DNA of 64,000 nucleotides from Mesorhizobium_G sp050247155 (GCA_050247155.1 JBFWUS010000009.1:29406-93405); one strand, 5' to 3'; positions 14,810 through 24,592 are shown, counted from the first letter of the stretch. Program-made: numbers and translations. The notes: generated by a model not told the origin, from the sequence alone.

Positions 14810-17536
14810 CTACGATTGATCGAGCGTTCGGACTCGCTCTTGCCGACGCCTCTGCTGCCGGGCTTCACCTGGTTCAGCCCAGTCGGGCTGGTCGCAAGCG
14901 CTGACATAGAGCCGCATACCGTCGCGGTGCCGCGTCATGGCGACGTAGGCCAAGGGTTCATCCATGCTGCGCGATGCGAGGACGTACGAGCGGTCTACCG
15001 TCGCTCCCTGGGATTTATGGATCGTCACCGCATAGCCGTGATCGAAATGCCGATAGTAGCGGGGATCGAACGTGACACGCTGCGACACGCTGCCGTTACC
15101 GTCGATGCGAACGGCGATATTGCCGGACACGACCGTTTCGACCGTGCCCAGCATACCGTTCTTGACGCCGAGTTCCCGATCGTTGCGGGTGAAGACGATG
15201 CGATCTCCCACGCCGAAGGCACGTGGCCCGGTGTCCGTCATGAAGATCATCTCATCGTCCGCACCAGCCGATGAGCGCAGCGCTCGCCGGATCGCCTGAT
15301 TGAGGGCAAACACATCCTTGCGCCGATGGGCGAACGCCAGTTGCGTCGAGGAGGGGGCGCCCGCTTCCCGGTCTTTCAGATAGTCCTCCAGCAGGGCAGT
15401 GACCGCGGTTTCATGCCGGGCGCTGCGATGGACAGCGCCGTCCGCATCATAGGCTTTCACGGCCTCCGCGACGCGGCCTTCAGCGAGATCACGCGAGGCA
15501 GCCCTTTGCCAAGCCTCTTTCTGGCGGTGAATTTCCTGAAGCCTAGCCGCACCGTGACGTTCGATCAAATCACGGAACGGCATTCCGGCTTCGATCGGCT
15601 GCAACTGGCCGGGATCGCCGACCAGAACCAACTTCGCGCCGATCTTGCGGAGTTTTTCGGCAACGCGCATCAGCTGCCGCGTGCCGACCATCCCGGCTTC
15701 GTCGACGATGAGCACATCGCCCCTGGCAATCGGCTCGTAGCCGTTCCTCCAGCTCATCTCCAGTGAGGCCAGCGTACGGCTTTCGATGCCGGACGCGGCT
15801 TTCAGCCCGTCGGCTGCCTTGCCGGAAAGCGCTGCGCCATGCACACGGATACCTTGCCACTCCCACGCAAGGCGCGCAGTCTCCAGCATCGTGCTCTTGC
15901 CCGATCCGGCAAGCCCGACCACGCAGGAGAACTGCCGGTCACCGAGAACATGCCGCACGGCGGCGCGCTGCTCGTCGCTCAGCGATCCGCCGAAGCGATC
16001 CTGCAAGTTCCGGTCTTGCTCATCTATCGACCGTTCGATGAAATCCGTCCCGACAACAAAGCCGCCTTGCGCAGCCATCGCTGTCGCATGCGACATCAAC
16101 TGACGTTCGGCATCGTGGAAGTCGCGTGTCGTAAAGTCGCCATTCTCCAACCGGACCAGCTCCGGCGACGCCAGCGCCTTGTCGATCGCCGGCCGCAGCA
16201 ACAGCGGATCGTCGATGAACGCCGCCAGCGCCCGCTTGATGTCCAGATCGCGGAAGGACGCTTTCTTCGCAGACAGATGAGCGAGGATCAGGTCGGGTTG
16301 CCGCGTCAGTTGCGACCGCGTGAAGGGGGCGTCGTCTTTCGGCAGCACAAGCCTTTGCCGCGCATCGGCCCGGACAGCCTCCCTGAAAATCTCATCCAGC
16401 GCCAAGGAGAGCTCCGGCGCATGGCGCTGCCGCTCCAGCACCTGCCGGGCGGCCAGATGCCGGTCGATCAATGCCTGCCGTTCGTTCCGATCCCGAACAG
16501 CACACGCGGCGGCCTCACGGGCCAGGTCCCCCAGCAGGCGCTCATAGCTGCCGTTCAGTCTTGCCCAGACCGCCCTTAGGCCGCGTGGCAGGCGTGCCGT
16601 GCGGGCCAGCGTTTCGGCGACGGCGCGCCGCTCCTGCGCCGCGATGAGCGCATCGCGTTCCTTGCGCTGCTCTTCGACCAGCCGCTGGCGACGTTCCTCG
16701 AAATACGAACTTGGCGGAGCAATCCTGGATTTCGGTTCGGGCTCGGGCAATCCCTCGAAGAGCGCCGCTGCTTCTTCCACCGTAGGCAAATCATCAGGCT
16801 CGCCGAGCCGGGCGCGCAGGTCTTTCGGCCTGACATCGCACCATCGGGACAATGACCAGACCTTGCCGGCAGCATCCACGGCCACAAAACCGCGCCGATC
16901 ACCCTGTGCAAGACAATATCCTCCCGCCCAGAGGGCCGCCGCGAAGCCGGCGCGGGAATCGGACTGCTCCCAGCATTTCTTGAAGAGGGCCTTGACCGCC
17001 TTTGGATCATGTCCCGTCCGTTTCGCTTGCCCGGCCTCGGCGCGCGAATAGTTCAACGGATCGCGCTGCATGTGATCGAGGAACCCTGCGGGAATCGACC
17101 AGCCATGCTCTCGGTAGAGGGCGATGGAGATATCCATCAGCTTGCGCTTTGAATGCGCCATGTTGATCGCCCGCATGCGGCTTGAATCGATGCGCGACCA
17201 GACGCAATGCGCGTGGCGGCGCCCGTTCTTCTCATGAAAGACGATCGCGCGCGGCTGGCCAGCGAGGCCGAGCTTGGCTTCGATTTGGGCGATGGCCGCC
17301 TCGAACTCCTCCACCGCGACCTTCGCACCCGGTGGCGGGTTCAGCGACAGCGAGAATAGGTATTTTTGGCACTGCGTGCCCTGTGCGATCGCGGCGCTTT
17401 CCGTAAGCGCGCCCGCTAGGTCCGACGCGATGAAGCCCTCGATGGCGTGAACGGTGACATGATCGTTGTCGATTGGATTCAGCAGGTGCCGGGCTAGCTC
17501 CCTGCCGAACCCGCGCTCATTGCCTTCGAGGATCAT
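14810..17536 (-). CDS. Conjugative/mobilization relaxase with helicase domain
   Basis: This 908-residue protein combines an N-terminal relaxase domain with the three-histidine metal site HEKNGRRHAH (His101, 108, 110) and a C-terminal superfamily I helicase. The helicase has Walker A GLAGSGKST (541-549), Walker B LIVDEAGM (609-616), LVGDPGQLQPIEAG, and the terminal motif HGYAVTIHKSQGATVDRSYV. A basic, coiled-coil-like linker lies between (about 280-380). It would nick oriT and unwind the transferred strand, using a transfer machinery provided in trans because no type IV secretion genes are present here. Its ATG overlaps the stop of the MobC-like gene by four bases. Confidence 0.9.
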   Translation of the reverse strand: MILEGNERGFGRELARHLLNPIDNDHVTVHAIEGFIASDLAGALTESAAIAQGTQCQKYLFSLSLNPPPGAKVAVEEFEAAIAQIEAKLGLAGQPRAIVFHEKNGRRHAHCVWSRIDSSRMRAINMAHSKRKLMDISIALYREHGWSIPAGFLDHMQRDPLNYSRAEAGQAKRTGHDPKAVKALFKKCWEQSDSRAGFAAALWAGGYCLAQGDRRGFVAVDAAGKVWSLSRWCDVRPKDLRARLGEPDDLPTVEEAAALFEGLPEPEPKSRIAPPSSYFEERRQRLVEEQRKERDALIAAQERRAVAETLARTARLPRGLRAVWARLNGSYERLLGDLAREAAACAVRDRNERQALIDRHLAARQVLERQRHAPELSLALDEIFREAVRADARQRLVLPKDDAPFTRSQLTRQPDLILAHLSAKKASFRDLDIKRALAAFIDDPLLLRPAIDKALASPELVRLENGDFTTRDFHDAERQLMSHATAMAAQGGFVVGTDFIERSIDEQDRNLQDRFGGSLSDEQRAAVRHVLGDRQFSCVVGLAGSGKSTMLETARLAWEWQGIRVHGAALSGKAADGLKAASGIESRTLASLEMSWRNGYEPIARGDVLIVDEAGMVGTRQLMRVAEKLRKIGAKLVLVGDPGQLQPIEAGMPFRDLIERHGAARLQEIHRQKEAWQRAASRDLAEGRVAEAVKAYDADGAVHRSARHETAVTALLEDYLKDREAGAPSSTQLAFAHRRKDVFALNQAIRRALRSSAGADDEMIFMTDTGPRAFGVGDRIVFTRNDRELGVKNGMLGTVETVVSGNIAVRIDGNGSVSQRVTFDPRYYRHFDHGYAVTIHKSQGATVDRSYVLASRSMDEPLAYVAMTRHRDGMRLYVSACDQPDWAEPGEARQQRRRQERVRTLDQS

Positions 17537-17967
17537 TCATCCGATCCCAGCGCGCTCACCAGCAGCGCGCGCATGGAGAGGACGTAGCCATAAGCCTCTT
17601 CGATCTTCGCGCGCTCGCGATCCTCGATAGCCAACGCGCCGATATTGGCTTGATAGGCCAGCTGGTTGAGGTTGTTGGCGATCCGCGATTGTCCCAGCAG
17701 GGCAAGCGCTTCTGCGATTGCCTTCTTATCAGCAACCGTCGATTTTGGCCGGCGCTTCCGCCTCCTTTCCTCCTTGGCAAAGAGGCAGGCGCGGATATAG
17801 GTGCTCAGCGTCATCCCGGCTGCCATATCTTCCAGCTGCTGCCGCTCGGCTTCGGTCAGCCGCAACGTGACCGGGCTCGTCTTACGTTGCGGACGGCCGC
17901 GCACTGGCGCCGCAGCGGAGAATGCGGCCTTGAGGGATGGCAGCCGGTCGTCGTTAAGTTCGCTCAT
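17533..17967 (-). CDS. MobC-like relaxosome accessory protein
   Basis: This 144-residue basic protein has a ribbon-helix-helix-like start (TSPVTLRLTEAERQQLEDMA, then MTLSTYIRACLF) and the MobC family C-terminal segment ALLGQSRIANNLNQLAYQANIG. MobC proteins help the relaxase bind and melt oriT. It overlaps the relaxase gene (ATGA) on one side and the end of a truncated gene on the other (ATGA again), so these were one transfer operon. The oriT, usually just upstream of such an operon, may have been lost with the truncation. Confidence 0.85.
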   Translation of the reverse strand: MSELNDDRLPSLKAAFSAAAPVRGRPQRKTSPVTLRLTEAERQQLEDMAAGMTLSTYIRACLFAKEERRRKRRPKSTVADKKAIAEALALLGQSRIANNLNQLAYQANIGALAIEDRERAKIEEAYGYVLSMRALLVSALGSDE

Positions 17968-18221
17968 CGGGATGGCCCCGAACGAGACGGCCCTGATCGG
18001 CGACCCAAGCCCGAATCTGTCAATTGCCGGGGTTTCTCGACCCCTTGGGCTGCCGTCTCGAACTCCCGGAGCCTGCGGATAACTTCCGGCGAAGCCTTGA
18101 GTTGAGCCGCCCAGTTCTCTAGTTCTTCAAGGATGGAGAAGACCGGTGGAGCTTCTAGCTCGGTCTCCTTATGTGCACCATTTTTACAGTTCTCGTGAGT
18201 GAGTCGTTCAACACGGTCAAT
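17964..18221 (-). pseudogene. 5'-truncated first gene of the mobilization operon
   Basis: An open frame without any plausible start codon runs leftwards from a TAA at 18224-18222 to a TGA overlapping the MobC start. The 85 residues look like real protein: VERLTHENCKNGAHKETELE, then PPVFSILEELENWAAQLKAS and PEVIRRLREFETAAQ, an acidic helical region with a basic serine-rich tail. Because translation coupling is intact at its 3' end but the 5' end is missing, the gene was cut by the rearrangement that joins it to the sugar-binding-protein remnant. Family not recognised. Confidence 0.6.
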
Positions 18222-18791
18222 TTAGCCTGTTGATCGCACTGTGCCATGACGTCTATTCCAACCTGATTCGATCCGGTCCGTTCCTCGAGCCAATCGACCG
18301 GACACACGAGATGGGCGTTCCGGTCGTCGCTTTCGCTGCCGACTCCCCGAATTCCAAACGAGTTTCCTACATAGCGTCGGACAATGTCCGTGAAGGCGAG
18401 TGGGCCGCCGATACGATCGCCGAAGCGATGGGCGGCAAGGGCGAGCTCGCGGTGCTGGAAAATCCGGGCCAGGACAATCACGACAAGCGCATCGCCGCTT
18501 TCCTGAAGCGTATGGAAACCAAATGGCCTGACATGAAGCTGGCCGGCCGTGCGGCATCCAGCCAGGAAACAGGATCCCACCAAAGCCTACAATGCGCTGC
18601 TCACCTTGGCGCAGGCCAATCCGGAGCTTGGCGCGGTGTTCATACCGGAAGCCAACTCGGCCCTCGGCGCGGCGCAGGCGGCCAAGGAACTCGGCGGCAA
18701 CGACCTGGCCGTGGTCACCTCGAAGAACGCCGATTCCTTCCACTGTGACGCTTATCTGACGCGTCGCGGCGCCAAAGGCATCGAGGAATAA
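18222..18791 (+). pseudogene. Decayed ABC sugar-binding protein gene
   Basis: The sequence matches the substrate-binding gene at 18964 but lacks its first third, including the signal peptide. Homology begins around PFLEPIDR and continues through AADSPNSKR, AEAMGGKGE and NPGQDNHDKRIAAF. A seven-base insertion (repeat of CAG around 18566-18576) shifts the frame, after which KAYNALLTLAQANPELGAVF resumes in another frame. About 65 codons are then deleted before ADSFHCDAYLTRRGAKGIEE. It is a dead tandem paralogue truncated at the island boundary. Confidence 0.85.
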
Positions 18792-18963
18792 CGCCAAGAG
18801 TGTTGGCCGGTGTCGCGAAAAAAGCGCGTCGGCCAACGGTCGCTTGACTCCGGGTCAGGCGCAGCGTATTTGCCTTTTGGAATAGATATCACAGAGTGAA
18901 ATTTATTTCGAACCGAAACGCGACGGGGCAATTCCGACGCGCTGGCCTCTGGAGGAACACAAA

Positions 18964-19994
18964 ATGCGCATCAGCAAACTCATACTTGGCCTTATGGCCG
19001 GAGCATCCCTGTCGATCGGCGCAGCACAAGCAGGCGCTGCCGACGCACCGCAGTTTCGCTGCAAGGACGGCGAGACCTACGTGATGAACGTCATGGTCTC
19101 GGGCGTCGAATATTGGTTCCCGGTCTACGAGATGTTCAAGCAGGCTGGCCAGTCGCTCGGCTGCAAGACCGCCTACACCGGCACGCCGGAATATGACGTC
19201 AACAAGCAGATCGCCAGCTTCGACCAGGCGCTCGCCAAGCAGCCGGCCGGCATCCTCGTGCATCCGATGAACTCCGATCCGTTCGTCGAGCCGATCAACC
19301 GCGCGGTCGACGGCGGCACGGCCGTGGTCACCTTCGCGGCCGACTCGCCGAACTCCAAGCGGACCTCTTTCGTGACCTCCGACAATTCGCGTGAAGGCGC
19401 TTACGCGGCCGATGCAATCGCCGAGGCCATGGGCGGTAAGGGCGAATACGGCGTCCTGGAAAATCCCGGCCAAGACAATCACGACAAACGCATCGCCGCC
19501 TTCATCAAGCGCATGGAAGAGAAGTGGCCGGACATGAAGCTGGTCGGCCGCGCCGCTTCCAACCAGGATCCAAACAAGGCCTATCAGGCGGTTCTGACGA
19601 TGGCGCAAGCCAATCCGAACCTCGGCGCGCTGTTCATGCCGGAGGCCAACTCGGCGCTCGGCGCGGCCCAGGCCGGCCAGGAACTCGGCGGCAAGATCAA
19701 GGTCATGTGCGCCGACGTGAACGCCAAGATCCTCGACATGATCAAGGCCGGCCAGGTGTCGGCTCGATCAACCCGAACCAGGGCATGCAGGGCTACATGG
19801 GCTTCATGCTCCTGTTCATGGCCGCGCACCCGGAACTGATCGACCCGATGAACGATGCAAAGCGCGCCGACGCCAACCCGATGAGCGTGCCTTTCGTCGA
19901 CAACGGCCTGTCGGTCGTGACGGCGGCAAACGCGGATGACTTTTACTGGGACGCTTACCTGAAGCGTCGTGGCACAAAAGGCATCGAAGAATAA
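18964..19994 (+). pseudogene. Frameshifted periplasmic sugar-binding protein of the ABC transporter
   Basis: A strong GGAGGAAC site, a signal peptide (residues 1-25, cut near AGA-AD) and a type 1 periplasmic-binding fold are present. MVSGVEYWFPVYEMFKQAG opens the mature protein and AADSPNSKR the second lobe. The frame breaks at about 19759: after MIKAGQV one base appears to be missing, and homology resumes in the next frame as GSINPNQGMQGYMGF to the stop at 19994. Restoring one base gives 343 residues, a normal length. The downstream transporter genes are intact, so this is either a recent mutation or a sequencing error. Confidence 0.85.
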
Positions 19995-20008
19995 GCTTCA
20001 TCCTCCCA

Positions 20009-20040
20009 GCGGCAGGGCGGCATTCGTGTCGCCCTGCCGC
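20009..20040 (+). terminator. Intercistronic hairpin after the substrate-binding gene
   Basis: GCGGCAGGGCG (20009-20019) pairs perfectly with CGCCCTGCCGC (20030-20040) across a ten-base loop, between the binding-protein stop and the ATPase start. No T run follows. Such hairpins after binding-protein genes stabilise the upstream mRNA or partly terminate it, giving excess binding protein over transporter. Confidence 0.6.
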
Positions 20041-20057
20041 AAATCCGGAAATCGGCA

Positions 20058-21584
20058 ATGTCGGAACAACTCGTCCTCGAAGCAAAGAACATCAGCAAAG
20101 CGTTCGGCCCTATGCGCGCGCTGAATGACGTGAGCTTCAGCCTGCGCAAGGGCGAGGTGCATGCGCTGATGGGTGAGAACGGCGCGGGCAAGTCGACGCT
20201 GATGAACATCTTCGACGGCATCTTGCGCGCCGATTCCGGCGAAATTCGAATCAACGGCAATGCGGTGGAGATCGCCTCGCCTGAAAAAGCGCAGCAGCTC
20301 GGCATCGGCCTCGTGCATCAAGAGATCGCGCTCTGCCCGGACGTCTCCGTTGCAGAGAACATTTCCATGGCCGCCACCAATCGCCGGCGCGGCTTTCTGA
20401 TGAACTATGGCACCGTGCGCCGCAAGGCGCGCGAAGTGCTGGCCTCGCTGGGCGACATTGATCCCGATGCGCTGGTCAGCGAGCTTTCCATTTCCGAACA
20501 GCAGATAGTCGAGATCGCCAAGGCGCTGACGCTGGACTGTTCGATCCTCATTCTCGACGAGCCGACCGCCGCCCTGACCGAGCGCGAGGCCGCGAAACTT
20601 TTCAAGATCATGGCCGACCTCAAGGCGCGCGGCATTTCGATCATCTATATCAGCCACCGCATGGCTGAGATTTTCGCCAATTGCGACCGCACCACGGTGC
20701 TGCGCGACGGTAAATATGTCTGCACCGAAAGTGTTGCTGAAACGGAGCCGCAGGAGATCGTGCGCCGCATGGTCGGCCGCCACATGGGTGACCTCTATCC
20801 GGCCAAGAATCCCGCCTCCGCTTCGGCCCCCGTCCTGCTTTCCACCGAAGGCCTTAGCGATGGCGAGCGTTTCGCTGACGTCTCGCTTTCGGTGCGTGAA
20901 GGCGAAATCCTTGGCATAGCCGGACTCATCGGCGCTGGCCGCACGGAGATCGCGCTGGGCCTCTGCGGCCTTCGCGGGCTGGTCGGCGGCAAGGTGCTTT
21001 TAGGCAGCCGCGATGTGACGCCGAAAAACTATTCCGACAGCATCGCCAACGGCATTGTCTACCTGTCCGAGGACCGCAAAGGCGCGGGCGTCTTCGTCGA
21101 CCTGCCGATTTCGCAAAACGTCTCTGCGCTCGACATCGACCGCGTCTCCAAGGCGCGTCTTTTTGTCAGCCGAGCCAAGGAGCGCGCGCAGGCGCAGCGG
21201 CTCGGCAATTCGCTGAATCTCAAGCGTGGCTCGATCGAAGACGTTGTCTCGACCCTGTCCGGCGGCAACCAGCAGAAAGTGGCGCTGGCCAAGATGCTGT
21301 CGGTCGGCCCGAAAGCCATCGTGCTCGACGAACCGACGCGCGGCGTCGATGTCGGCGCGAAGGCCGAAATCCATCGCATCCTGCGCAATCTGGCGAGCAA
21401 GGGCACCGGTATCATCACCATATCGTCGGAGCTGCCTGAGCTGATTGGGCTTTGCGACCGCGTCATCGTCATCCACGAGGGCCGCATCGCCGGGGAAGTG
21501 TCCGGTGGCGACCTCAATGAAGAAAACCTAATGCAACTTGCGTCCGGCCTCGCCGGTGAGGGGGAGGGGATATGGCCGTCATGA
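20058..21584 (+). CDS. Sugar ABC transporter ATP-binding protein, RbsA/MglA type
   Basis: This 508-residue protein has two ATPase halves. The first has Walker A GENGAGKST, signature LSISEQQIVEIAKAL and Walker B LILDEPTAALT. The second has the degenerate Walker A GLIGAGRTE, signature LSGGNQQKVALAKML and Walker B IVLDEPTRGVDVGAK. This double arrangement is typical of ribose/galactose/polyol importers. It energises import through the permease encoded next, with which it overlaps by 13 bases. Confidence 0.93.
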   Translation: MSEQLVLEAKNISKAFGPMRALNDVSFSLRKGEVHALMGENGAGKSTLMNIFDGILRADSGEIRINGNAVEIASPEKAQQLGIGLVHQEIALCPDVSVAENISMAATNRRRGFLMNYGTVRRKAREVLASLGDIDPDALVSELSISEQQIVEIAKALTLDCSILILDEPTAALTEREAAKLFKIMADLKARGISIIYISHRMAEIFANCDRTTVLRDGKYVCTESVAETEPQEIVRRMVGRHMGDLYPAKNPASASAPVLLSTEGLSDGERFADVSLSVREGEILGIAGLIGAGRTEIALGLCGLRGLVGGKVLLGSRDVTPKNYSDSIANGIVYLSEDRKGAGVFVDLPISQNVSALDIDRVSKARLFVSRAKERAQAQRLGNSLNLKRGSIEDVVSTLSGGNQQKVALAKMLSVGPKAIVLDEPTRGVDVGAKAEIHRILRNLASKGTGIITISSELPELIGLCDRVIVIHEGRIAGEVSGGDLNEENLMQLASGLAGEGEGIWPS

Positions 21585-22600
21585 ACGAGGCTAATTCGGA
21601 AATCGCAATGCCGCTGGATGGCCGCGCCCTGAACTGGCGTCAGCTCGGCAATATGCGCGAGTTCGGCCTGATCGTGATCATCTTGGCGCTGTGCATCGCC
21701 ATGAGCTTCGCCTCGCCCTACTTCCTCACCTGGGCGAATTTCCGCGCCATGCTGATGTCCTTTTCCGTGGAAGGCATTGTCGTCGTCGGCATGACCATCC
21801 TGCTCATCGTTGGGGCGATCGATTTGTCGGTCGGCTCGGTAGTGTGCTTCGCCATGGTGGTCAGTGGATATCTCTTTCTCTCAGGGCTCGACCCCTGGTC
21901 TGCAAGCCTCGCAGGCGTGGCGGCAAGCGCCTTGGTCGGCATGCTGATGGCGCTCTGCGTCACGCGCATCGGCCTGCATTCCTTCATCGTATCGCTGGCC
22001 TTCATGGTGATCGTGCGGGGCCTCTGCTTGGCGATCACCGGCGGCACGCCGCTGTCGCTCTTCTCGCTGCCGCCCAGCTTTAAGTTCATCGGCCAGGGCA
22101 ACGTCTACGGCCTGCCGGTAGTCATCATCATCTTCGCCGTGGTGGTCGCGATCTTCGACTTCCTGCTGCGCCGTGCGACGGTTTTTCGCAAGGTTTTCTA
22201 CACCGGCTCCAATGAGAAGGCGGCGGCCTATTCCGGCATCAATGTCGATCGCGTGAAATTCTGGTGCATCGTGCTGTGCTCGACGCTTTCGGGCATCGCC
22301 GGCATCATCTACATGGCGCGCTTCGGCGCGGCGACGCCGACCTTCGGCGTCGGTATGGAGCTGAACATCATCGCCGCGGCGGTGATCGGCGGCGCGAGCC
22401 TGAAAGGCGGTTCCGGCACCATTCTCGGCGCCATCCTCGGCATGGCGCTGCTGTCCGTGGTTTCCTCGTCGCTGATCCTGTTGGACATCTCTGTCTACTG
22501 GCAGGACGCCATTCGCGGCCTGATCCTGCTCGGCGCCGTCGCCATCGATCACGTCCTCCACAATCGCAAGCAGGCGCGCGGCGCCAAGCCGGCGAAGTAA
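21572..22600 (+). CDS. Sugar ABC transporter permease, RbsC type
   Basis: This 342-residue inner-membrane protein has about eight to ten hydrophobic segments and RbsC-family motifs: LLIVGAIDLSVGSVV, ALCVTRIGLHSFIVSLAFM and IIAAAVIGGASLKGGSGT, then GAILGMALL. It forms the channel for the imported sugar or polyol together with the double ATPase encoded upstream. A second permease gene is absent, so it probably works as a homodimer. It begins inside the ATPase gene, so translation is coupled. Confidence 0.92.
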   Translation: MAVMNEANSEIAMPLDGRALNWRQLGNMREFGLIVIILALCIAMSFASPYFLTWANFRAMLMSFSVEGIVVVGMTILLIVGAIDLSVGSVVCFAMVVSGYLFLSGLDPWSASLAGVAASALVGMLMALCVTRIGLHSFIVSLAFMVIVRGLCLAITGGTPLSLFSLPPSFKFIGQGNVYGLPVVIIIFAVVVAIFDFLLRRATVFRKVFYTGSNEKAAAYSGINVDRVKFWCIVLCSTLSGIAGIIYMARFGAATPTFGVGMELNIIAAAVIGGASLKGGSGTILGAILGMALLSVVSSSLILLDISVYWQDAIRGLILLGAVAIDHVLHNRKQARGAKPAK

Positions 22601-22611
22601 GGCTGAGAGCA

Positions 22612-23583
22612 ATGGCCACTCCAGGCAATGGCGACGATTTCGATCGTCTACGGCGGGTGCATCGCGTTCTGGTGATGCACTATGTCGAAGGGCTCAGCCA
22701 GGCGGAAATCGCCAAGCGTACCGGCATGTCCCACCCAACCGTGAACCGTCTGGTGAAGGAAGGCCACGAGCGCGGCTATGTGAACATCTCCATCAGTTCG
22801 CCGCTACAGCCGCTGTTCGAAATCGAACAGAAACTGGTCGCGACGAAGGGCCTCAGCGAGGCCATCGTCACGCCGTCGATCTCGGATCAGGAAGATGTCA
22901 ATCTGGCCACGGCCGGCAAGGCAGCAGCCGACTACCTATTGTCCAAGTTGAAAGATGGCGACACCATCTGTGTTTCGGGCGGGCGCGGCGTCGACGCGGT
23001 GATTTCGGCGCTGTCGCCGAACCGCGCTTATGACGTGACCGTGGTTCCCGCGACCGGCGGCGTGCAGGGCAATTTCTTCACCGACGTGAACCATCTGGCG
23101 GCACAGCTTGCCCGCAAACTCAACGCCAGGGCGTTCCAGCTGCATGCGCCGGTCTTCGCCCACTCGCGCGACGAGCGAGAGGTGCTGCTGTCGCTCCAGT
23201 CGGTGCGCGACGTGCTCGATCGTGCCCGCAACGCTGCCATTGCATTGGTTGGCATCGGTTCTGTGCTGGAGGAACGCTCGACCTATCGCAGCCTGGTCGC
23301 GAATGGCAGCGCCAGCAAAGAGCTCGCCAGCGTCGGTGCGGTGGGCGAATTGATCGCTCATCTGATCGACCGCGACGGCCAGCTTTGTGACTACGAACTG
23401 AACCAGCGCGTCATCGGACTGACGCTCGACGAACTTCACGCCATTCCGCTCGCAATCGGCATCTCGTCGGGCGCGCGAAAAGCACTGCCCATCGCCAGCG
23501 TATTGCGCGGCGGACATCTGGACGTGCTGGCGACCGACGAAGCCACCGGCGCGCGCATTCTCGAAACGATAAAGGACAAATAA
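22612..23583 (+). CDS. SorC/DeoR-type sugar-binding transcriptional regulator
   Basis: This 323-residue protein has an N-terminal helix-turn-helix (about 15-50: HRVLVMHYVEGLSQAEIAKR followed by TGMSHPTVNRLVKEG). The rest is the SorC effector-binding domain with DTICVSGGRGVDAVI, VTVVPATGGVQGN and ALVGIGSV. The fold is related to sugar-phosphate isomerases and usually senses a phosphorylated sugar. LsrR and EryD belong to this family. It probably controls this cluster, responding to the product of the kinase. The ATG at 22612 lies 11 bases after the permease stop; in-frame codons before it overlap the permease and are not used. Confidence 0.88.
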   Translation: MATPGNGDDFDRLRRVHRVLVMHYVEGLSQAEIAKRTGMSHPTVNRLVKEGHERGYVNISISSPLQPLFEIEQKLVATKGLSEAIVTPSISDQEDVNLATAGKAAADYLLSKLKDGDTICVSGGRGVDAVISALSPNRAYDVTVVPATGGVQGNFFTDVNHLAAQLARKLNARAFQLHAPVFAHSRDEREVLLSLQSVRDVLDRARNAAIALVGIGSVLEERSTYRSLVANGSASKELASVGAVGELIAHLIDRDGQLCDYELNQRVIGLTLDELHAIPLAIGISSGARKALPIASVLRGGHLDVLATDEATGARILETIKDK

Positions 23584-24572
23584 TGACCGGGCAGAATTTG
23601 CGACGCATGGGCGGCTCCGAGGTTCAAGCCAGCGCAATTGGCCTCGGCACCTGGGCCATGGGTGGCTGGATGTGGGGCGGCAGCGACGACGCCCAATCCA
23701 TCGCCGCCATCCGGGCATCGATCGACAATGGCGTGACGCTGATCGACACGGCCCCAGGCTATGGTCTCGGGCTCGCCGAAGAGCTGGTCGGCAAGGCGGT
23801 AAAGGGCCGCCGTCGCGAAGTCGCCATCGCCACCAAGTGCGGCCTCAACTGGCACCACGGCAAGGGCAACCACTTCTTCGAAGAACTCGGCAAGCAGGTG
23901 CATCGTTATCTCGGCCGCGACGGCATTCTGCACGAGATCGATGAGAGCCTGCGCCGTTTGGACACCGACTATATCGACCTCTACATCACTCACTGGCAGG
24001 ACCCCACGACGCCCGTCGAAGAGACGATGTCGACGCTGCTCGACCTGAAGAAGCAGGGTAAGATCCGCGCCATAGGCGTGAGCAACGTCACGCCTGACGA
24101 TTTGAAGGCCTATCTGGGCGTGGGCCCTGTCGACGCGATCCAGGAACGCTATTCGATGCTCGATCGTGAGATCGAAACGACGCTGCTGCCGATCTGCAAA
24201 GAGAACAACGTCTCGACGCTCAGCTATTCCTCACTGGCGCTGGGGCTGCTGTCCGGCAAGATCAGTGCGGAGCGCGAGTTCAAGGGCGACGACCTGCGCA
24301 AGGATAATCCGCGCTTCTCGCGCGCCAACCGTGAACGCATCGCCGCCTTCGCTCAGGAAGTCGCTCCGCTGGCCAAGGAAAAGGGCGCGTCCATCGCACA
24401 GCTTGTGATCGCCTGGACCGTCAGCCAGCCGGCCATCACTTACGCGTTGTGTGGCGCGCGCGACGCCGTGCAGGCGGGCGAGAACGCCAAGGCCGGCACG
24501 ATTGAGCTGGATAGCAGAGAGCTGCGGCAGATCGACGACGCCATCGCCGGCCATCTGACCGGCATCGCCTGA
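23583..24572 (+). CDS. Aldo/keto reductase
   Basis: This 329-residue TIM-barrel oxidoreductase carries the full catalytic tetrad: Asp55 and Tyr60 in LIDTAPGYGLG, Lys85 in IATKCG, and His137 in YITHWQDP. The NAD(P)H-binding end has WTVSQPAITYALCGARDA. It would interconvert an aldehyde or ketone with an alcohol. In this cluster it may reduce the aldehyde released by the aldolase or oxidise the imported polyol. Its ATG overlaps the regulator's stop (TAATG). Confidence 0.9.
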   Translation: MTGQNLRRMGGSEVQASAIGLGTWAMGGWMWGGSDDAQSIAAIRASIDNGVTLIDTAPGYGLGLAEELVGKAVKGRRREVAIATKCGLNWHHGKGNHFFEELGKQVHRYLGRDGILHEIDESLRRLDTDYIDLYITHWQDPTTPVEETMSTLLDLKKQGKIRAIGVSNVTPDDLKAYLGVGPVDAIQERYSMLDREIETTLLPICKENNVSTLSYSSLALGLLSGKISAEREFKGDDLRKDNPRFSRANRERIAAFAQEVAPLAKEKGASIAQLVIAWTVSQPAITYALCGARDAVQAGENAKAGTIELDSRELRQIDDAIAGHLTGIA

Positions 24573-24592
24573 CGGATTCCCGGAACCGCGCC

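Noticed and set aside
2958..18221. Complete integrative and conjugative element
   Set aside because: A relaxase and accessory protein are present but there is no integrase, no coupling protein, no type IV secretion genes and no flanking direct repeat or tRNA. I call it a mobilizable, plasmid-derived island that has decayed.
22264..22611. N-terminal extension of the SorC regulator into the permease gene
   Set aside because: The codons before ATG 22612 overlap the permease in another frame and give an Arg/His-rich stretch unlike any regulator.
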